From Lomentospora prolificans (lineage: Eukaryota; Ascomycota; Sordariomycetes; Microascales; Microascaceae): DNA of 64,000 nucleotides. The stretch spans positions 1 through 64,000 of the forward strand of contig JARFXM010000011.1 in assembly GCA_029532625.1 (NCBI GenBank), written 5' to 3'. Below the pieces are notes generated by a model, which was not told the origin of the DNA, did no database searches, and was given only the letters and a program-made list of their open reading frames with translations. This document shows positions 1 to 11,298 of the stretch, one piece after another (positions within the stretch are counted from its first letter, which is position 1; every line of letters starts with the position of its first letter). The translations under genes and the position numbers were made by a program.

Positions 1-177
1 CTAACCCTAACCCTAACCCTAACCCTAACCCTAACCCTAACCCTAACCCTAACCCTAACCCTAACCCTAACCCTAACCCTAACCCTAACCCTAACCCTAA
101 CCCTAACCCTAACCCTAACCCTAACCCTAACCCTAACCCTAACCCTAACCCTAACCCTAACCCTAACCCTAACCCTA
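1..177. repeat. Telomere, CCCTAA/TTAGGG array
   Basis: About 29 perfect head-to-tail copies of CTAACC run from base 1 to about 177, then end abruptly at CCCTAGGT. The C-rich strand reads inward 5'->3', as expected at the left end of a chromosome. TTAGGG is the usual telomere unit of filamentous ascomycetes. No degenerate repeats follow; the junction passes directly into AT-rich subtelomeric sequence. Confidence 0.98.
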
Positions 178-784
178 GGTTTACTTAGGTAGTAATAGCT
201 ACTATTTAACTCTAATAAGAAGAAGTAGTAAATATATAGTACTACCTAGCTAAGAGGTTTAAAGTTAGTAATAAGGTCTAGCTCTAGGTAAAGAATTATA
301 ACTTACTATACCTATTAAAAAAGTTAGACTAGCTCTACTATAAATATATAGTAATAATAGTACTAAGTACTAATATTATAGAGCTAGATATCCTTAGCAA
401 TATTTATAAGTACTTCTATATAGACTTCCTATACTAAGTATATAGTGATCTACTACCTGGTCAGCAGACTAATAATATATAACCCCTACTACTCTATAAT
501 AGTAGGGAAGATAAATACTAAGTAGTATAAATCCTCTATACTAGGTAGAAAAAGTGAGGAAGAGGCTATTTCTATAAAGCCCTAGTATACTAGGAAGGCT
601 ATATAACTCCTACTTAGGAGCTATTAGAGAATATATAGGATATAGTAGTACTAGATACCTATAAAGTATATTATAGACCTATTACTAAAGTAGATAGGCC
701 TATGGAAGAATATAATAACCTCTAGAGACTATATAGAGATATAATAGGCCCCTAATAAGGGCCCTCTAGTAGGAGGAGGGGGGT

Positions 785-1190
785 ACTATAATAGGTTAAA
801 CCCTGGAATATAAGTACTAGTAATACTAGTACCTACTATACTCTCTCTATAGGCCTACTATAATTAGAACCCTATATACCTCCCTAACAGGAAGTCTACT
901 AGTAATCTCCTAGTAGATCCACTAGTATAGGACTACCTATATACCTCCTGTTAGGAGACCTATAAGCAATCTCCTAGTAGGCCTGCTATAGTAAGACTAC
1001 TCTATAACTACACTATAGGCCCACTCCTATAAGGGTGTGCACCCTTGTAAGCAGCTCCTATATAACTGCTGCTATAGTAGAAGATCCCTTTTTTTATTCT
1101 TTCCTTTCACTCCTTAGTTATTTTATAATAGACATATCTGGGCCCTGCATTGCAGACCATACTTCACAGCTAGCCCGTAACACTCTTTAT
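785..1190 (+). repeat. Left arm of a long inverted repeat
   Basis: This arm matches the reverse complement of 2400-2816 along its length: the outer end reads AGGTTAAACCCTGGAATA against AGGTTGAACCCTGGAATA, and shared blocks follow around CTACTATAGTAGAAGATCCC. The inner third keeps more GC (CTGGGCCCTGCATTGCAGAC) than its partner, so the arms were mutated unequally. With the other arm it bounds a 2.03-kb unit that could be a TIR element or two opposed repeat copies. Confidence 0.75.
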
Positions 1191-2399
1191 ATCTTCTTTT
1201 ACTTACTTAATAAGGACCTCTTTTAGTAGTATAGATAAGTATTTAGAGTTACTATAGAAAGGACTAGTATTAAGATAAGAGGGCTATATTAATTCCCTCT
1301 TATTCTTTAGTAAGTAATTATAGTTCTATTTTTACTTAGTATACCTATCTATATAAGTATAGTTTACTCTTATTATCCTTATATCCTTATCTCTATTAAG
1401 TTAGAGGTAATAGTCTAGAGTATACTAGGAGTTAGATTTCCTTTCTAGTCTCTTAGTTAAGTTAGAGTTCTAGTAGTAGGCTAGGTATAAGCTCTATTCT
1501 AATTATTTAAGCTTACCTATAATTTCTTTAATATAGTTAATCTATAGGAAGTACTTAATAAGGAGGTTTATACTAATTAGTTTTTTATAAATCTCTTAGT
1601 AAAAGCCTTTCTTAAGAAAGGAGATCTTAGTTTTATCTATCTAACTAGCTATACCTACTTCTACTATTAGCTATTTATACCTTAGTAGATAAGATAAGTA
1701 GAGTTTATTATTTCTTTATTTTAAGGTATAGAATTTATTATAAGCTTAGGCTCTTTAGTTCCTATTAGTATAAGTCTAATCTAGATAGTCTATAAAGGTA
1801 TTAGGGTCTTAGAGACTATTTAGTCTACTTTTAGTAAAAAAAGTTAAGACTATAGCTTAGGGTATTAGTCCTAAGTAGGAGTTAATAATATACTATATCC
1901 TTCTATTATCTCTAATAAGTAGGCTATTATAGTAGATCTTATTATATATCTACTATACTTATATATTATAATCCTTCTACTTCCCTATAAACTTAGGGGG
2001 GTCTAGTAAAAGTTTTAGTTTAACTACTTCTTAGTAAGTAGTAGAAAGTATCTCTTTAGTAGAGGGCTTAAAGGGCTAGTTAGAGAAGGGTATTTATATA
2101 CTTAGAGTAGAACTAGTAAATAGGGCTAGGTTTATTATTATAGCTTATATTATTTATAGGGTAGTAGTTAGCTAGGCTAGCTATTCCTATATTAGTTAAG
2201 TAGTCTAGTTTATAGCTTACTTAACTAAATAGTTTACCTAGTTAGGGTTTAAAGAGGTTTTTCCTTCTAGTAAAGGGGGGTTAATTATAAAGGGAATACT
2301 TAGAGATACTATAGTAATTAACTATTACTTCTAAGGGTTCTTTTATAGAGAGTTATTTTATAATATATTATAGGCTAGCTATAGAGTATAGTCTATAAT

Positions 2400-2816
2400 A
2401 TAGGGCTTAGATATATTTATTATAAAATAACTAAAGAGTAAAAGGAAAGAATAGGAAAAAAGGGATCTTCTACTATAGTAGTAGTTATATAGGGGCTACT
2501 TATAGGGGTGTGTATACCTGTAGGAGTAGGTCTATAGTAGGGTTATAGGCCTCTAGGTAGGGGTATATATACTATCCTACTATAGCTAGTCTGCTAGGAG
2601 ATTGCTTATAGGCTTCCTAATAGGGGGGTATATAGGTAGTCTTATTACTATAGGTCTATAGGGGGATTGCTAGTGGACCTCCTGATAGGGGGGGTGTGTG
2701 GAGCTCTGATTATAGTAGGCCTAGTGAGAGGGTGCTGTCCCCTTTCAGAGGGTGTAGGGGGTGCCAGCATTGCTGGCACTTGTATTCCAGGGTTCAACCT
2801 GTTATAGTTAGGGCTA
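2400..2816 (-). repeat. Right arm of the long inverted repeat
   Basis: This is the reverse-complement partner of 785-1190. Its outer end keeps a GC-rich stretch (2740-2790, with the palindrome GTGCCAGCATTGCTGGCAC) that is mutated in the left arm. The 1.2 kb between the arms is RIP-degraded and gives no recognisable protein. Confidence 0.75.
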
Positions 2817-3338
2817 ATAGGGATTAAAAATAAAAAGGTCTTTAAGGATAAACACTAAGGAGAGGAGGTATTATATTATAAGCTAATCTAGCCTCTTATA
2901 TAGGCTAGGTAGATAAGTATAGTAGAAAAAGGGTAAACTCTAGTATAACTTAGAAAGACTAAGATTAGGTAGTATAACCTAGACTAATTAGTAGGGGACT
3001 ATACTTAGAATATAAGTAGTCTATAAGGGGACTATACTAAGGGTATATATAGTCTATAAGGGACTATATTAGAGGTAAGTATAGTCTATAAGAGGACTAT
3101 ACCCTTAGGGCCTATAGTCTTAAGGGGGATGAATTCTATATAAGTTATAGTTATTACTATTATATATTCTAGTTATTCTTTAGTTCTATAGTAGTTAATT
3201 CAAGTTACTCTATGAACTATATTTGAATATATATTATGAACCCTTATTATTACTATCTAATTACCTTACTTATCTACTAATAGGCCTGACTATTCTAACC
3301 TTAAGGTAACTAACCCTATTAGAAGTGTTGGAACATCA
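2817..3338 (-). repeat. LTR-like segment, inverted relative to 49496-50065
   Basis: Read on the minus strand this segment starts TGATGTTCCAACACTTCTAA and stays alignable to 49496-~50065: the GGTTAGAACAG block, the repeated 'agtc..tatagact' units and the block CTTTATCCCTAAAGACC with a T/C-rich end. It is therefore a second copy of the LTR family that flanks the internal Ty3/gypsy element, in the opposite orientation. Both copies are RIP-degraded. Confidence 0.7.
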
Positions 3339-3343
3339 TATTA

Positions 3344-3454
3344 TACTACTTAGTAGATACTATATTAATAACCTAAGACCTTAATTATAGTATATCCCTT
3401 ACTACTCTGGATACCTAGGCTCCTAAGGACTGATAGCAATTCACCCCAGGTCCT
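3344..3454 (+). repeat. Direct repeat, copy 1 (more mutated)
   Basis: This 111-bp unit begins TACTACTTAGTAGATAC and ends CCCCAGGTCCT; the same unit recurs at 3874-3984, 530 bp on. The differences are transitions (CC/CT, GAGG/AAGG, TTCG/TTCA), and copy 1 carries the mutated state at most of them. It may be the terminus of a small element whose body is 3455-3873. Confidence 0.8.
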
Positions 3455-3873
3455 TTAAGACAGATGTTAGATGACAAGGCTTCATATCAATAGGCTACTA
3501 AATAGTATCTTACTTCAACCACCTTAGCTATAGTAGTATAGCTTGTATATAAGGAATATACTACTAATAGAGAATTCATTATATCCTATAGCTAGAGTAT
3601 AGGCTAAGTTACCCTAATATATTCTATAGGGGTTACTTATAAGGAAGAGGGGAAATTTACTCCTAAGATTATATAAGGTAACTTTAAGTAGATAATTAGT
3701 ATAGATAAGGCCTTAATTCTAGTATTAATATAAGAGGTATCTAATAAGCTCCTTAGTCTAGATATTTAAGTTAATATTTAAGAGATATATTAGCTTAGAT
3801 ACCTATTAAGTTATCTACCCTTTTTACTAGAAACTAGATAATACCCTAGCCCTCTTACTACTTATCCTTCTTG

Positions 3874-3984
3874 TACTACTTAGTAGATACTATATTAATA
3901 ACCTAAGACTTTAATCATAGTATATCCCTTGCCACTCTGGATACCTAGGCTCCTGAGGACTGATAGCAATTCGCCCCAGGTCCT
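3874..3984 (+). repeat. Direct repeat, copy 2 (less mutated)
   Basis: Second copy of the 111-bp unit at 3344-3454. It lies at the edge of the AT-rich block and keeps CpG and CpA sites lost in copy 1, for example TTCGCCCC against TTCACCCC. Confidence 0.8.
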
Positions 3985-4379
3985 GGCAGGCAAAGTATAC
4001 ATAGGGTAATCCGGGTCACTGCTAGGCGTGCCAGGTGCGCTAAGGTATACGGATGCCCTGAGGTCTCTCTACGGCTGAATTGCATTGTAGGTGTAGTTCA
4101 AAGTGGGGGGTTGTAGTCGCCTGAGCGAGTAGCAGCGGACGATGGACAGCCCTAGACCAGCCTCCGGGAATAGAGTAAGGGGCGCTGTCCAATAAGAAAA
4201 AGAGGGGGATACATGACTCGTCTACTCTGAACCCCTCTCCTTCGTACTCCGCGGACTCTCGTCTAGTCCGTGTATTATTACTCTGCCAGCTCACTTCACT
4301 CCGCACCCCCTCTTAAGGACACTGCCCCCTACCCGAAGTAATCCTCAACACACTCCGATTCACATCAAACAAATAGGAG

Positions 4380-5015
4380 ATGCAAGAAGTTCCAGGCCCA
4401 GGAGGATCCCCTTCGATTGCGAAGCCGAAGCTGGCAGCATGCGATCCCTGTCGTCTCGCCAAGCAAGCCTGTGACCACACACGGCCAGTCTGCCTGCGAT
4501 GAACGAGCTGGTGATTGTGTGTACAGAGAGGCGCCCTTCAAGAAGAGGAAGAAGACAAGGCGTGGCTTGGAGCAGTCTGTAAATGGGCTGCTTCTAGAGC
4601 CCCAGTCCGTTGCGTAAGCAAGCTCAACTCTACCACACATCATATACCAAAGCCAACCCTCCGTGGATCCTGGGTCGCCCTACTGGAATTAGGGTATTGT
4701 CTTGGTAGACTTTACTGACGCCAACTGTTTGTCAGCATGATACCGACACAACCAGAGCACTCAAGTCAAGCTCCAACATAGCCTCACTATCCGAACCCCG
4801 GATTCCTCGGCTGCTCGAGCCACTCAGCCATCTTCGATCAGATGCCTGCCTACCAAGTACCCAGCAGTATAGCATCTGTCAGTAGTAACATCTCCCAGCC
4901 TGGCGTTGACCTCTCTGCTGTCTCATCTCTTCAGCATCTGCAATCCAATGAGTTAATCAGTCAAGCAGCCCACTCCCTGGCAGTTAGGGTCTTGGCAGTT
5001 GATCTGGCAGAATGA
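4380..5015 (+). pseudogene. Zn2Cys6 transcription factor, frameshifted remnant
   Basis: From the ATG at 4380 the frame gives a start of a Zn2Cys6 domain (CDPCRLAKQACDHTRPVC) and then a TGA. The rest of the cluster (DERAGDCVYREAPFKKRKK) continues in another frame, so a small indel lies near 4490. Further down, 4794-5015 reads as an ordinary regulator-like linker (NPGFLGCSSHSAIFDQMPAY and on) ending in TGA. The middle-homology region of a full regulator is missing, so this is a broken 5' gene fragment. It lies only 225 bp from the 3' end of an intact Zn2Cys6 gene on the other strand. Confidence 0.65.
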
Positions 5016-5239
5016 CCTAGGACTGGCAGCTAGGGTGTCCTCAGAAGCCAGGGTAGAACTTGCCAGTTAGCAAGTGCAGTTGCCATCATAATGACCCTCT
5101 AGCGTGCCCGAAAAACATGGGGCGTTTTCTGAGGGCGGAGTATTCTATTGGAGGGACGTTGTCTTTATTAGTTGGCTATTATGCCTACATAAATCCCTTA
5201 CCCCAGCCCCAACTGTTCAAGGGATCATCAGGCATCAGG

Positions 5240-7626
5240 TTAAACATGACTATGTAACACGTCAGAAGAGGCTAGGTTATGAAGGAGAAAGGAACTCGGT
5301 GCGTTGTATATACCTTGGCCAAAGGCGCCGAAAGCTTCATCTAGCGGCAGATCCAGGGGCTGAATATCAGGGTCGACGGAGTTGGGGTGGCTAAAAACAG
5401 GGTAAGGCTCAGCCCACTCGCCTCCGAAGCTCCCTTGGTTGTGCTCGTGTTGGCGCGACTGTAGGGGTGCCTCTGAGGTGGAGGCTGGTGGCACTGGTAG
5501 AGCGGTCTCGTTGGAATGACTTCGGTTGGAATCGCGTTCAGGTGGATCGTGATGCTTCTCAGCTGATGTTATGAACTCACACACGTTATTGCTAATAGTT
5601 GCAGGCCCAGCCGAGAGCTGATGTGACGCTAGTTTTTGATCCATTTTGCGATCCTCTTTGAAAACCATGTCTACTTCACGATGCAGACTGAGTTTTAACA
5701 GGTCACTGAGGAGTTGCTCGGCGTGACGTGCAATTTGACTACGGGGACTGAGTGCCTTGGCTGCTTGAATGATTCGAAACACTCCAGCTTTGGATTCCTG
5801 TGCAGTGCTGCTGTATGGATGGCTGGTTGGGGGAATACAAAGTATAACGCCAGCAGTGAAAAGATGAATAAATATAAACGCCAAGCAGAACTCGTGTTCG
5901 AACCACATCACTGGTGTCCGGGATATGCGAAGGGCGGCCTTGACGGAAACATCAAAGGATCTTGAGACCAGATCCATGGAACTCTGAGATATTCCTTGAC
6001 GGTACTCTGCCGACAGTCTGTGTTCTAGCAACGGCCGATGCGCGAGTATGATGGCGGCATCGTAGGTGATTTGTAGCAGCAAGGCCTGTAACTTGAGACA
6101 CCGGTGCGAAAAGTCAGAATCTGTTCCTCCGCGGTCATCAGAAATCTCATGGGGTTGTGGCTGTTGCTGAGAATCATTATCCAGAAAATCGTCGCTGTCG
6201 AATAGCGGCGGAAGCGCTCGTCGCCAGTCAGCTAGCTGTGCATCAACTTGTTGTACGGCATCTATTAGAGATTGCAGGTCTTCTGCCGTCATGGGGCTAT
6301 GCAGTTGCAGCAGCCTGAAGGTGGAGAGGGTTTTTCTGATAATTTCGTACAGCTTGTACTTGAGCCAGTGGAAAGTCAAGGCCGTCACCCTACCACCACC
6401 AACTTCATCCTGGACTGGGAGCTCACTAGAGATAAAGTCGATCGCAGTATCGTCCATATCGGCCAGCGGAAGCAAGTTAGAAAAGGCCGGATCGAGAGAC
6501 GCGGGCCTCCCGTAGATCTGCGAAGCGAAAGTGTCGGCCACCGTGACGTGATTCCAGCATCGGCGGCGGACCTGTATGTCCACTTGATCGTCTGAGTCCA
6601 ACTCGCAGTGCAACGCCAGAGCATAGGAAGCCCTGACCGACAGGCCAATCATAGCCCACGCCAGACTCGGTGACCCATGGAAGATGTAGAATGCACCAAG
6701 GAGCACACATACCTGGACGGTCTCTATCCGACTGTCATCGAGCAAGTCTAGAAGATGCGCCCGTACCTCTTTAATCATCTGGTTCATGAGTCCCTGTGGA
6801 TCGGTTGAGACCGAAGCGAGAAGACACTGGCCTTGTGGCGAGGTGTTTTGAATGGCGCACTTCAAGCCGAGTGCGGCCACAGTCAGGATGACGAGTACCT
6901 TGCTCATATCTTCCCGTCGCCAAGTTTCCGCAGAAAGGATCTCTCGTGCCTGGCTCATGAATGTTGGCTTATGGAATATCCAGATAAACCAATGGACCTT
7001 GTCAAAGTACGCTTCAATCAAAGTCTCCATCACCGATGGAGCGGGCATTCGCATGGATTGCAATTCCCATATTGGGCCGCTGGGCGAACTTGGTGAGGCG
7101 TCCCCGGGGATTGTAGAGCTTTTTGTAGGTGCTTGAGTCCCGAGGTTCTCGTATATGTTCATAGCAAGAGATATTGTGGATCTGTTGGCTCCGAATTGCT
7201 GAGCCTCGATGGAGCCGGTGGCCTGCCGGCTCAGTGGAGAGACTCGCTCTGGCGATGTCTGGGGGGAGCGTGATGGGGGTCTCGCCAACTCCAAGCTTGC
7301 AGACGCAGTTCGGGGACGCCTGGTCACCCGCGAGGTGCCTTCGTCGTGATCGCGGGGCGGATTGCTTGCCTTGCGCCGCCTTGGCGTGGATCCGACTACC
7401 GATCGAGGCCGGCACTCCATGCCCGAGCGGACGCACATGGTACACGGCTTGGTGGCATCGCACTAAACAAGAGTTAGCTTCCGACGCCCCGGAATCATTG
7501 ACTCCCTATAGGAATACACTTGTGGCGAGTGAGCGTACCCACCTTCAGCTTCTGCCTGCGGCAACGTGCGCAAGCCACGGACACTCTGCCGTGTGATGGT
7601 TCGGTACCGGAAGACAATGAGTTCAT
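5240..7626 (-). CDS. Zn2Cys6 fungal-specific transcription factor
   Basis: Nuclear DNA-binding regulator. Exon 1 is 7543-7626 and exon 2 is 5240-7462, with an 80-bp intron (GTGGGT..TTTAG) that splits the zinc cluster, a common position in this family. Spliced, the six cysteines are C19, C22, C29, C35, C38 and C45 (motif CARCRRQKLKC then CDATKPCTMCVRSGMEC). The fungal_trans region starts near residue 170 (YFDKVHWFIWIFHKPTF), and the total is about 768 aa. The start at 7626 is the only ATG giving a complete cluster. A possible 3' intron (5250-5313, GTATAT..ACATAG) would move the stop to 5185 and change the last ~20 residues. The next gene upstream is the acyl-CoA synthetase, so it could control the 8.9-13.2 kb pair, but that is inference from position only. 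Confidence 0.88.
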
Positions 7627-8948
7627 CACGGAAGCAGCAATGTTGCGGTGGACGAATGAAGGTTGTGGTGGAACTGGGTCCTACTAAAGTCCACCGGATG
7701 CGAACCTCTCAAAATGGGGGGAGCATCCACCATTATAATCAGGCCGACGCTGCCTAGCATTCGACGTAATTTGATGCTAACACCAGTACCCCGCAGCCCC
7801 CACCTCTTAGCCAAACTTGGCGCTCACCTGTTTGGGGTTGACCCGCATCTTGGGTGCTACGTTGATCGGATGTTGCTTCCGGTGGAAGCAGAAAAACTCA
7901 AAAAGCGTGAGATCATGCTCATCTCATTGACTAGTGGATTTAGTAACCTGGTTCTTGTAATCCTACCGTGTAATTCTACCACCAGCACGGGTTGGAACTC
8001 GGCTAGTGACCGAGGACAGTTGATGGATCCACATCCGGATTGGCAGACCTCGATTTGTGCCTGGCATCCCTGAACCTGCCAGAAATTCCTCGGCGCCCCC
8101 TGACTCCGAAAGCAACCATGTAATGCCGTCTTGTATCCTCATAATTATACTCTCAGCAAGGGCACCCCTGAAGATCTCGTTTTCTAAGCACACGATACCG
8201 TTTTAAGCGAGTCAATATTCTGCATTTGGGTGTTGCAGTTGCTTAATGTTGCATCATGAAGGGAACTAGAGTACAATTTACACGTCGCACATCATTCGTC
8301 AGTCACACTCACAGGGCTGCGCGGTGAGTTCGCCAATTGTGATTCCATTCATTGCCTTCCGGAAATGGCATATATCCAGCTGTGAATTTATGCCCTAAAA
8401 ATGCTTAGGAAAGTTTAGCCTCTGACCTGTGGAGGGCTTTAAACCAAACATGGGACCTTGGCACCCGTGCGGTCATGGGATAGAATTTATGCCCCAGACG
8501 ATGAGGGCGGAGCCGTCTACGTCGCGAACATCGAGTCGGCGAATTCTACCAGCTGCAACGGACTCATCATCCGGATTCGGCGAACCCGAAAGACTTCGCT
8601 CAAGAAGGCGCTGCAAACGAAAATAATCCTAAATCGGCGGCAAGCTTTGCGTTAGATTTACTGTACCCTGAAACCATTGACGATGCCCACAGCTATGGCC
8701 TGGCGACATCCCCGCCGGTTTCCTTAATCTAGCAGAAGAGTGACAGTAACACCAGCACATCAGACACCAATGCACCGACATCGTCAACACCGCTGGCTAA
8801 GCATCGAGAGACTAGTTTCTGTGGGACCGGCCAAATGTGCGAAAGTTGGAATCAAAATTTGTTCAGATTTAGGCCTAGTTAATACCACTATTCTATCTCC
8901 GAGCTCATGTGGTCGGCGGCGGCGAGGACAAGAGATCATACAACCCGA
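7627..8948. other. Intergenic, no gene seen
   Basis: This is the 5' flank of the Zn2Cys6 gene and the 3' flank of the acyl-CoA synthetase. Short frames exist at 7663-8073 and 8429-8655, but neither carries a domain I recognise or a credible splice structure. Base composition is normal and no repeat is obvious. Confidence 0.5.
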
Positions 8949-10742
8949 TCACAATCTAGCCATCCTATTTGACAACCGAGATCTCTCTCGATCCCTTAGA
9001 AACCTCCTCAGAATCTTTCCACTCGGGCTTTTCGGCACTTCTGGAATGAATTCCACACCGCCTTTGAGATGCTTGTGCTTGGACTTGTGTTGAGCAACCC
9101 AGTCCTTTAGTTGCTGTTCGGCCGTCTGCGGGTCGACCTTGGAACCTTTCCTCAAAACTACCAAAGCCTTTGGGACTTCCCCGGATCGATCATCGGGCAC
9201 GGGGATGACGGCACAGTCTGCCACTAGCGGATGATCCAACAAGTGTCCTTCGAGTTCTGCTGGCGCCACCTGAAAGCCAGATACCTTGATGAGTTCCTTT
9301 ACCCGATCTACAATGAAAAGATGTGCGTCTTTTGTCTTCGGATGGAGTCGCAGCTCAACCTTGTCCCCGGTTCTAAGCCATCCGTCTGCAAACGTTTCCC
9401 TAGTGGCCTTTTCGTTGTTGTAGTAGCCGAGCGTAACATTTGGGCCTTTAACAAACAGCTCACCCCCTTTATTCGGCTCTGTAACAATGTTGCCATCCGA
9501 ATCCACAATTTTGATCTCCAACCCCGGAATAATGCATCCACTCGAGCCGTCGTAAACTTCTTTGGGGTGTGAGGAGATCACAGTGGCCGCTTCCGTCATG
9601 CCGTACCCTTGCCCCAGAAGCACATCAGGGTATCGTTTTCGGATCTGCGAAGTGAGCTCTTCAGACAGTGGTGCAGCACCACAATAAATCCTTTGCACCG
9701 ATGGTAGGTCAAAGATTGTTGGGTCTTTCGCTAAAGAACCTTGCTTAACCAGAGAGATCAGAATGGGAGGGGCCACATAAAGCAGGGTCATCCGAAATTT
9801 GTTGACAGCACGAATGAAACTCATGAGCTCGAACTTGGCCATGGTAATGACTGTGTCGCCGCGGAAGACAGGTGCATGGGTAGTTAAAATAATCGAGTAT
9901 ATGTGAGATTGTGGTAGAACTCCTAGGATAACATCCCTATGGCTCTGGGACCGAAACGTAGACTCATAACGAGTCATTTGGATGATGTTGGCAATTATGT
10001 TGCGATGGGAGATCATAACACCCTTTGGTGGCCCAGATGTGCCTGATGAGTAGCAAAGGTAGGCAACCTGTTGACGACCCTGGCCTTTTGACCACTTTCT
10101 GCGTGGCAGAGCGGGAAGTCGACGTCCTGCACTAATTAAATCGTCCACATCGAGAAATCTTTGGAGATCTGGCTGAGCGGATGTTGTGTCTCCTGGTATG
10201 GGTATGAGGAAGACCTTTGATTCGGGAATACCAGCTTGCTTAGCGGCCTCGAGCGCCGTGTCCAAGTGAGTAGGGCAAGTAAACAAGCCGCAAGCGCCGG
10301 AGTCCTTCAGCTGGCTTGCAAGCTCCGATGCCCGGAAAGCGAGGTTAACTGGCGCGACAACGCCATTAAGCCGATGTATAGCCCAGGCAAGGACAGGGGT
10401 GTGGATCTAGGCTGGTTAGCATGATGAATACGTTCGCTATCAGAAGTTTTTGCTCACATTGTTGACAGCAAACACGCTGACTACTCGTTTCCAGACATCT
10501 CCCGACTCATCCTCGATGCCAAGTTGATTTGCTAGTCCAGCAGCAAGCCACTCAACCCGCCGCTGCGTTTCCAGAATGTCGTATCCCTCACCACTAACGC
10601 TGTCGATAAATGGAGGAGGAGAGTCTTCGCATTTACGAGGTCGGAACTTATCATTGAAAAGGAATTCAGATAAAGATATATCATCCGGAATGTCGGCATC
10701 GGTGAGTCTGGGAGCCCACGAGGGAGGATAGAACGAGGTCAT
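8949..10742 (-). CDS. Acyl-CoA synthetase, 4-coumarate-CoA ligase type, PTS1
   Basis: ANL-superfamily adenylate-forming enzyme expected to activate an aromatic or fatty carboxylic acid to its CoA thioester with ATP. Exon 1 is 10458-10742 and exon 2 is 8949-10406, with a 51-bp intron (GTGAGC..CCTAG), giving 580 aa. Visible motifs: P-loop YSSGTSGPPKGV (near 213), GQGYGMTEAA, GWLRTGD, and the C-terminal lysine motif PKSPSGKILRR. The last three residues ARL fit a type-1 peroxisomal signal, which is usual for fungal 4CL-like enzymes. The start MTSFYPPSW is chosen because the family begins this way; an in-frame ATG lies 15 codons upstream. It is divergent from the transporter at 11299, suggesting uptake and CoA activation of the same acid. 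The exact substrate cannot be read from sequence. Confidence 0.9.
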
Positions 10743-11298
10743 TGTTAGGCCAAGTGAAACGTACGAGTGAGGATGGTTGCAAGACAAGATACGATAACGA
10801 GGGGAAACCTCATCATTTTCTATGCGACGAGGCAGATATCTGTTCCTATCTATTAACGGACCAGTATCCCGAAAGGCTTTTTATTCTATGGTGTGTCTAC
10901 CTTGGCCGAAAGAGCCTCCTAGCTTCCGGTGGATCTCCGATGCAGCGCTGGCTCATTGCCGGTTCCGGTTTTCAATGAAACCCCAGGTTCTCTGGTGGCG
11001 TTCTATTACCCCACAACTTACCCCGCGTTTCCCCAGATTTTGGCACTAGAGAGTTAGCCCAGGTGGCTTTGACCTCGGGTTGGAAACCGGGGTTAAAGCC
11101 GAGAATCGACGCGCCGAACGACAAGTAATGCATTGTTCCACCGGAGGGGCCCTCATCAGTCACTTGGAGTCGCGCCGCTGCCGTTGATCTGCGCGCGGTG
11201 GAGTATATAATGTGTGTTTACCCTCCATAGAGAACCGACGGGGCTCTTAAATCTCTGATTATCGTTCGCCTCGAACATCCATATTCCTTACTTTAAAC
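10743..11298. promoter_or_regulatory. Bidirectional promoter of synthetase/transporter pair
   Basis: This 556-bp gap separates the divergent starts at 10742 (minus) and 11299 (plus). A TATA-like GTATATAA lies at 11203-11210, about 90 bp before the transporter ATG. The shared promoter is the main reason to think the two genes are co-regulated. Confidence 0.55.

Larger units (their letters stand above)
178..3990. other. AT-rich, RIP-degraded subtelomeric repeat block
   Basis: The sequence is saturated with TAG, CTA and TATA words and has almost no CpG. No open frame of useful length exists apart from a 63-codon one at 1035-1226 inside a repeat arm. Where two copies of a repeat can be compared (785-1190 with 2400-2816; 3344-3454 with 3874-3984), the differences are nearly all C/T and G/A, the signature of repeat-induced point mutation. 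The block ends sharply near 3990, where GC content becomes normal. I see no gene in 178-785 or 1200-2390. Confidence 0.85.

Noticed and set aside
1035..1226. 63-codon frame in the subtelomeric repeat
   Set aside because: Lies in an arm of the inverted repeat; its counterpart in the other arm is not open, and the peptide has no motif.
6272..7136. Several 70-110 codon plus-strand frames
   Set aside because: All lie antisense to the Zn2Cys6 gene, which has clear domain structure on the minus strand.
8429..8655. Two overlapping 65-codon plus frames
   Set aside because: Arg-rich peptides without motif or splice context.
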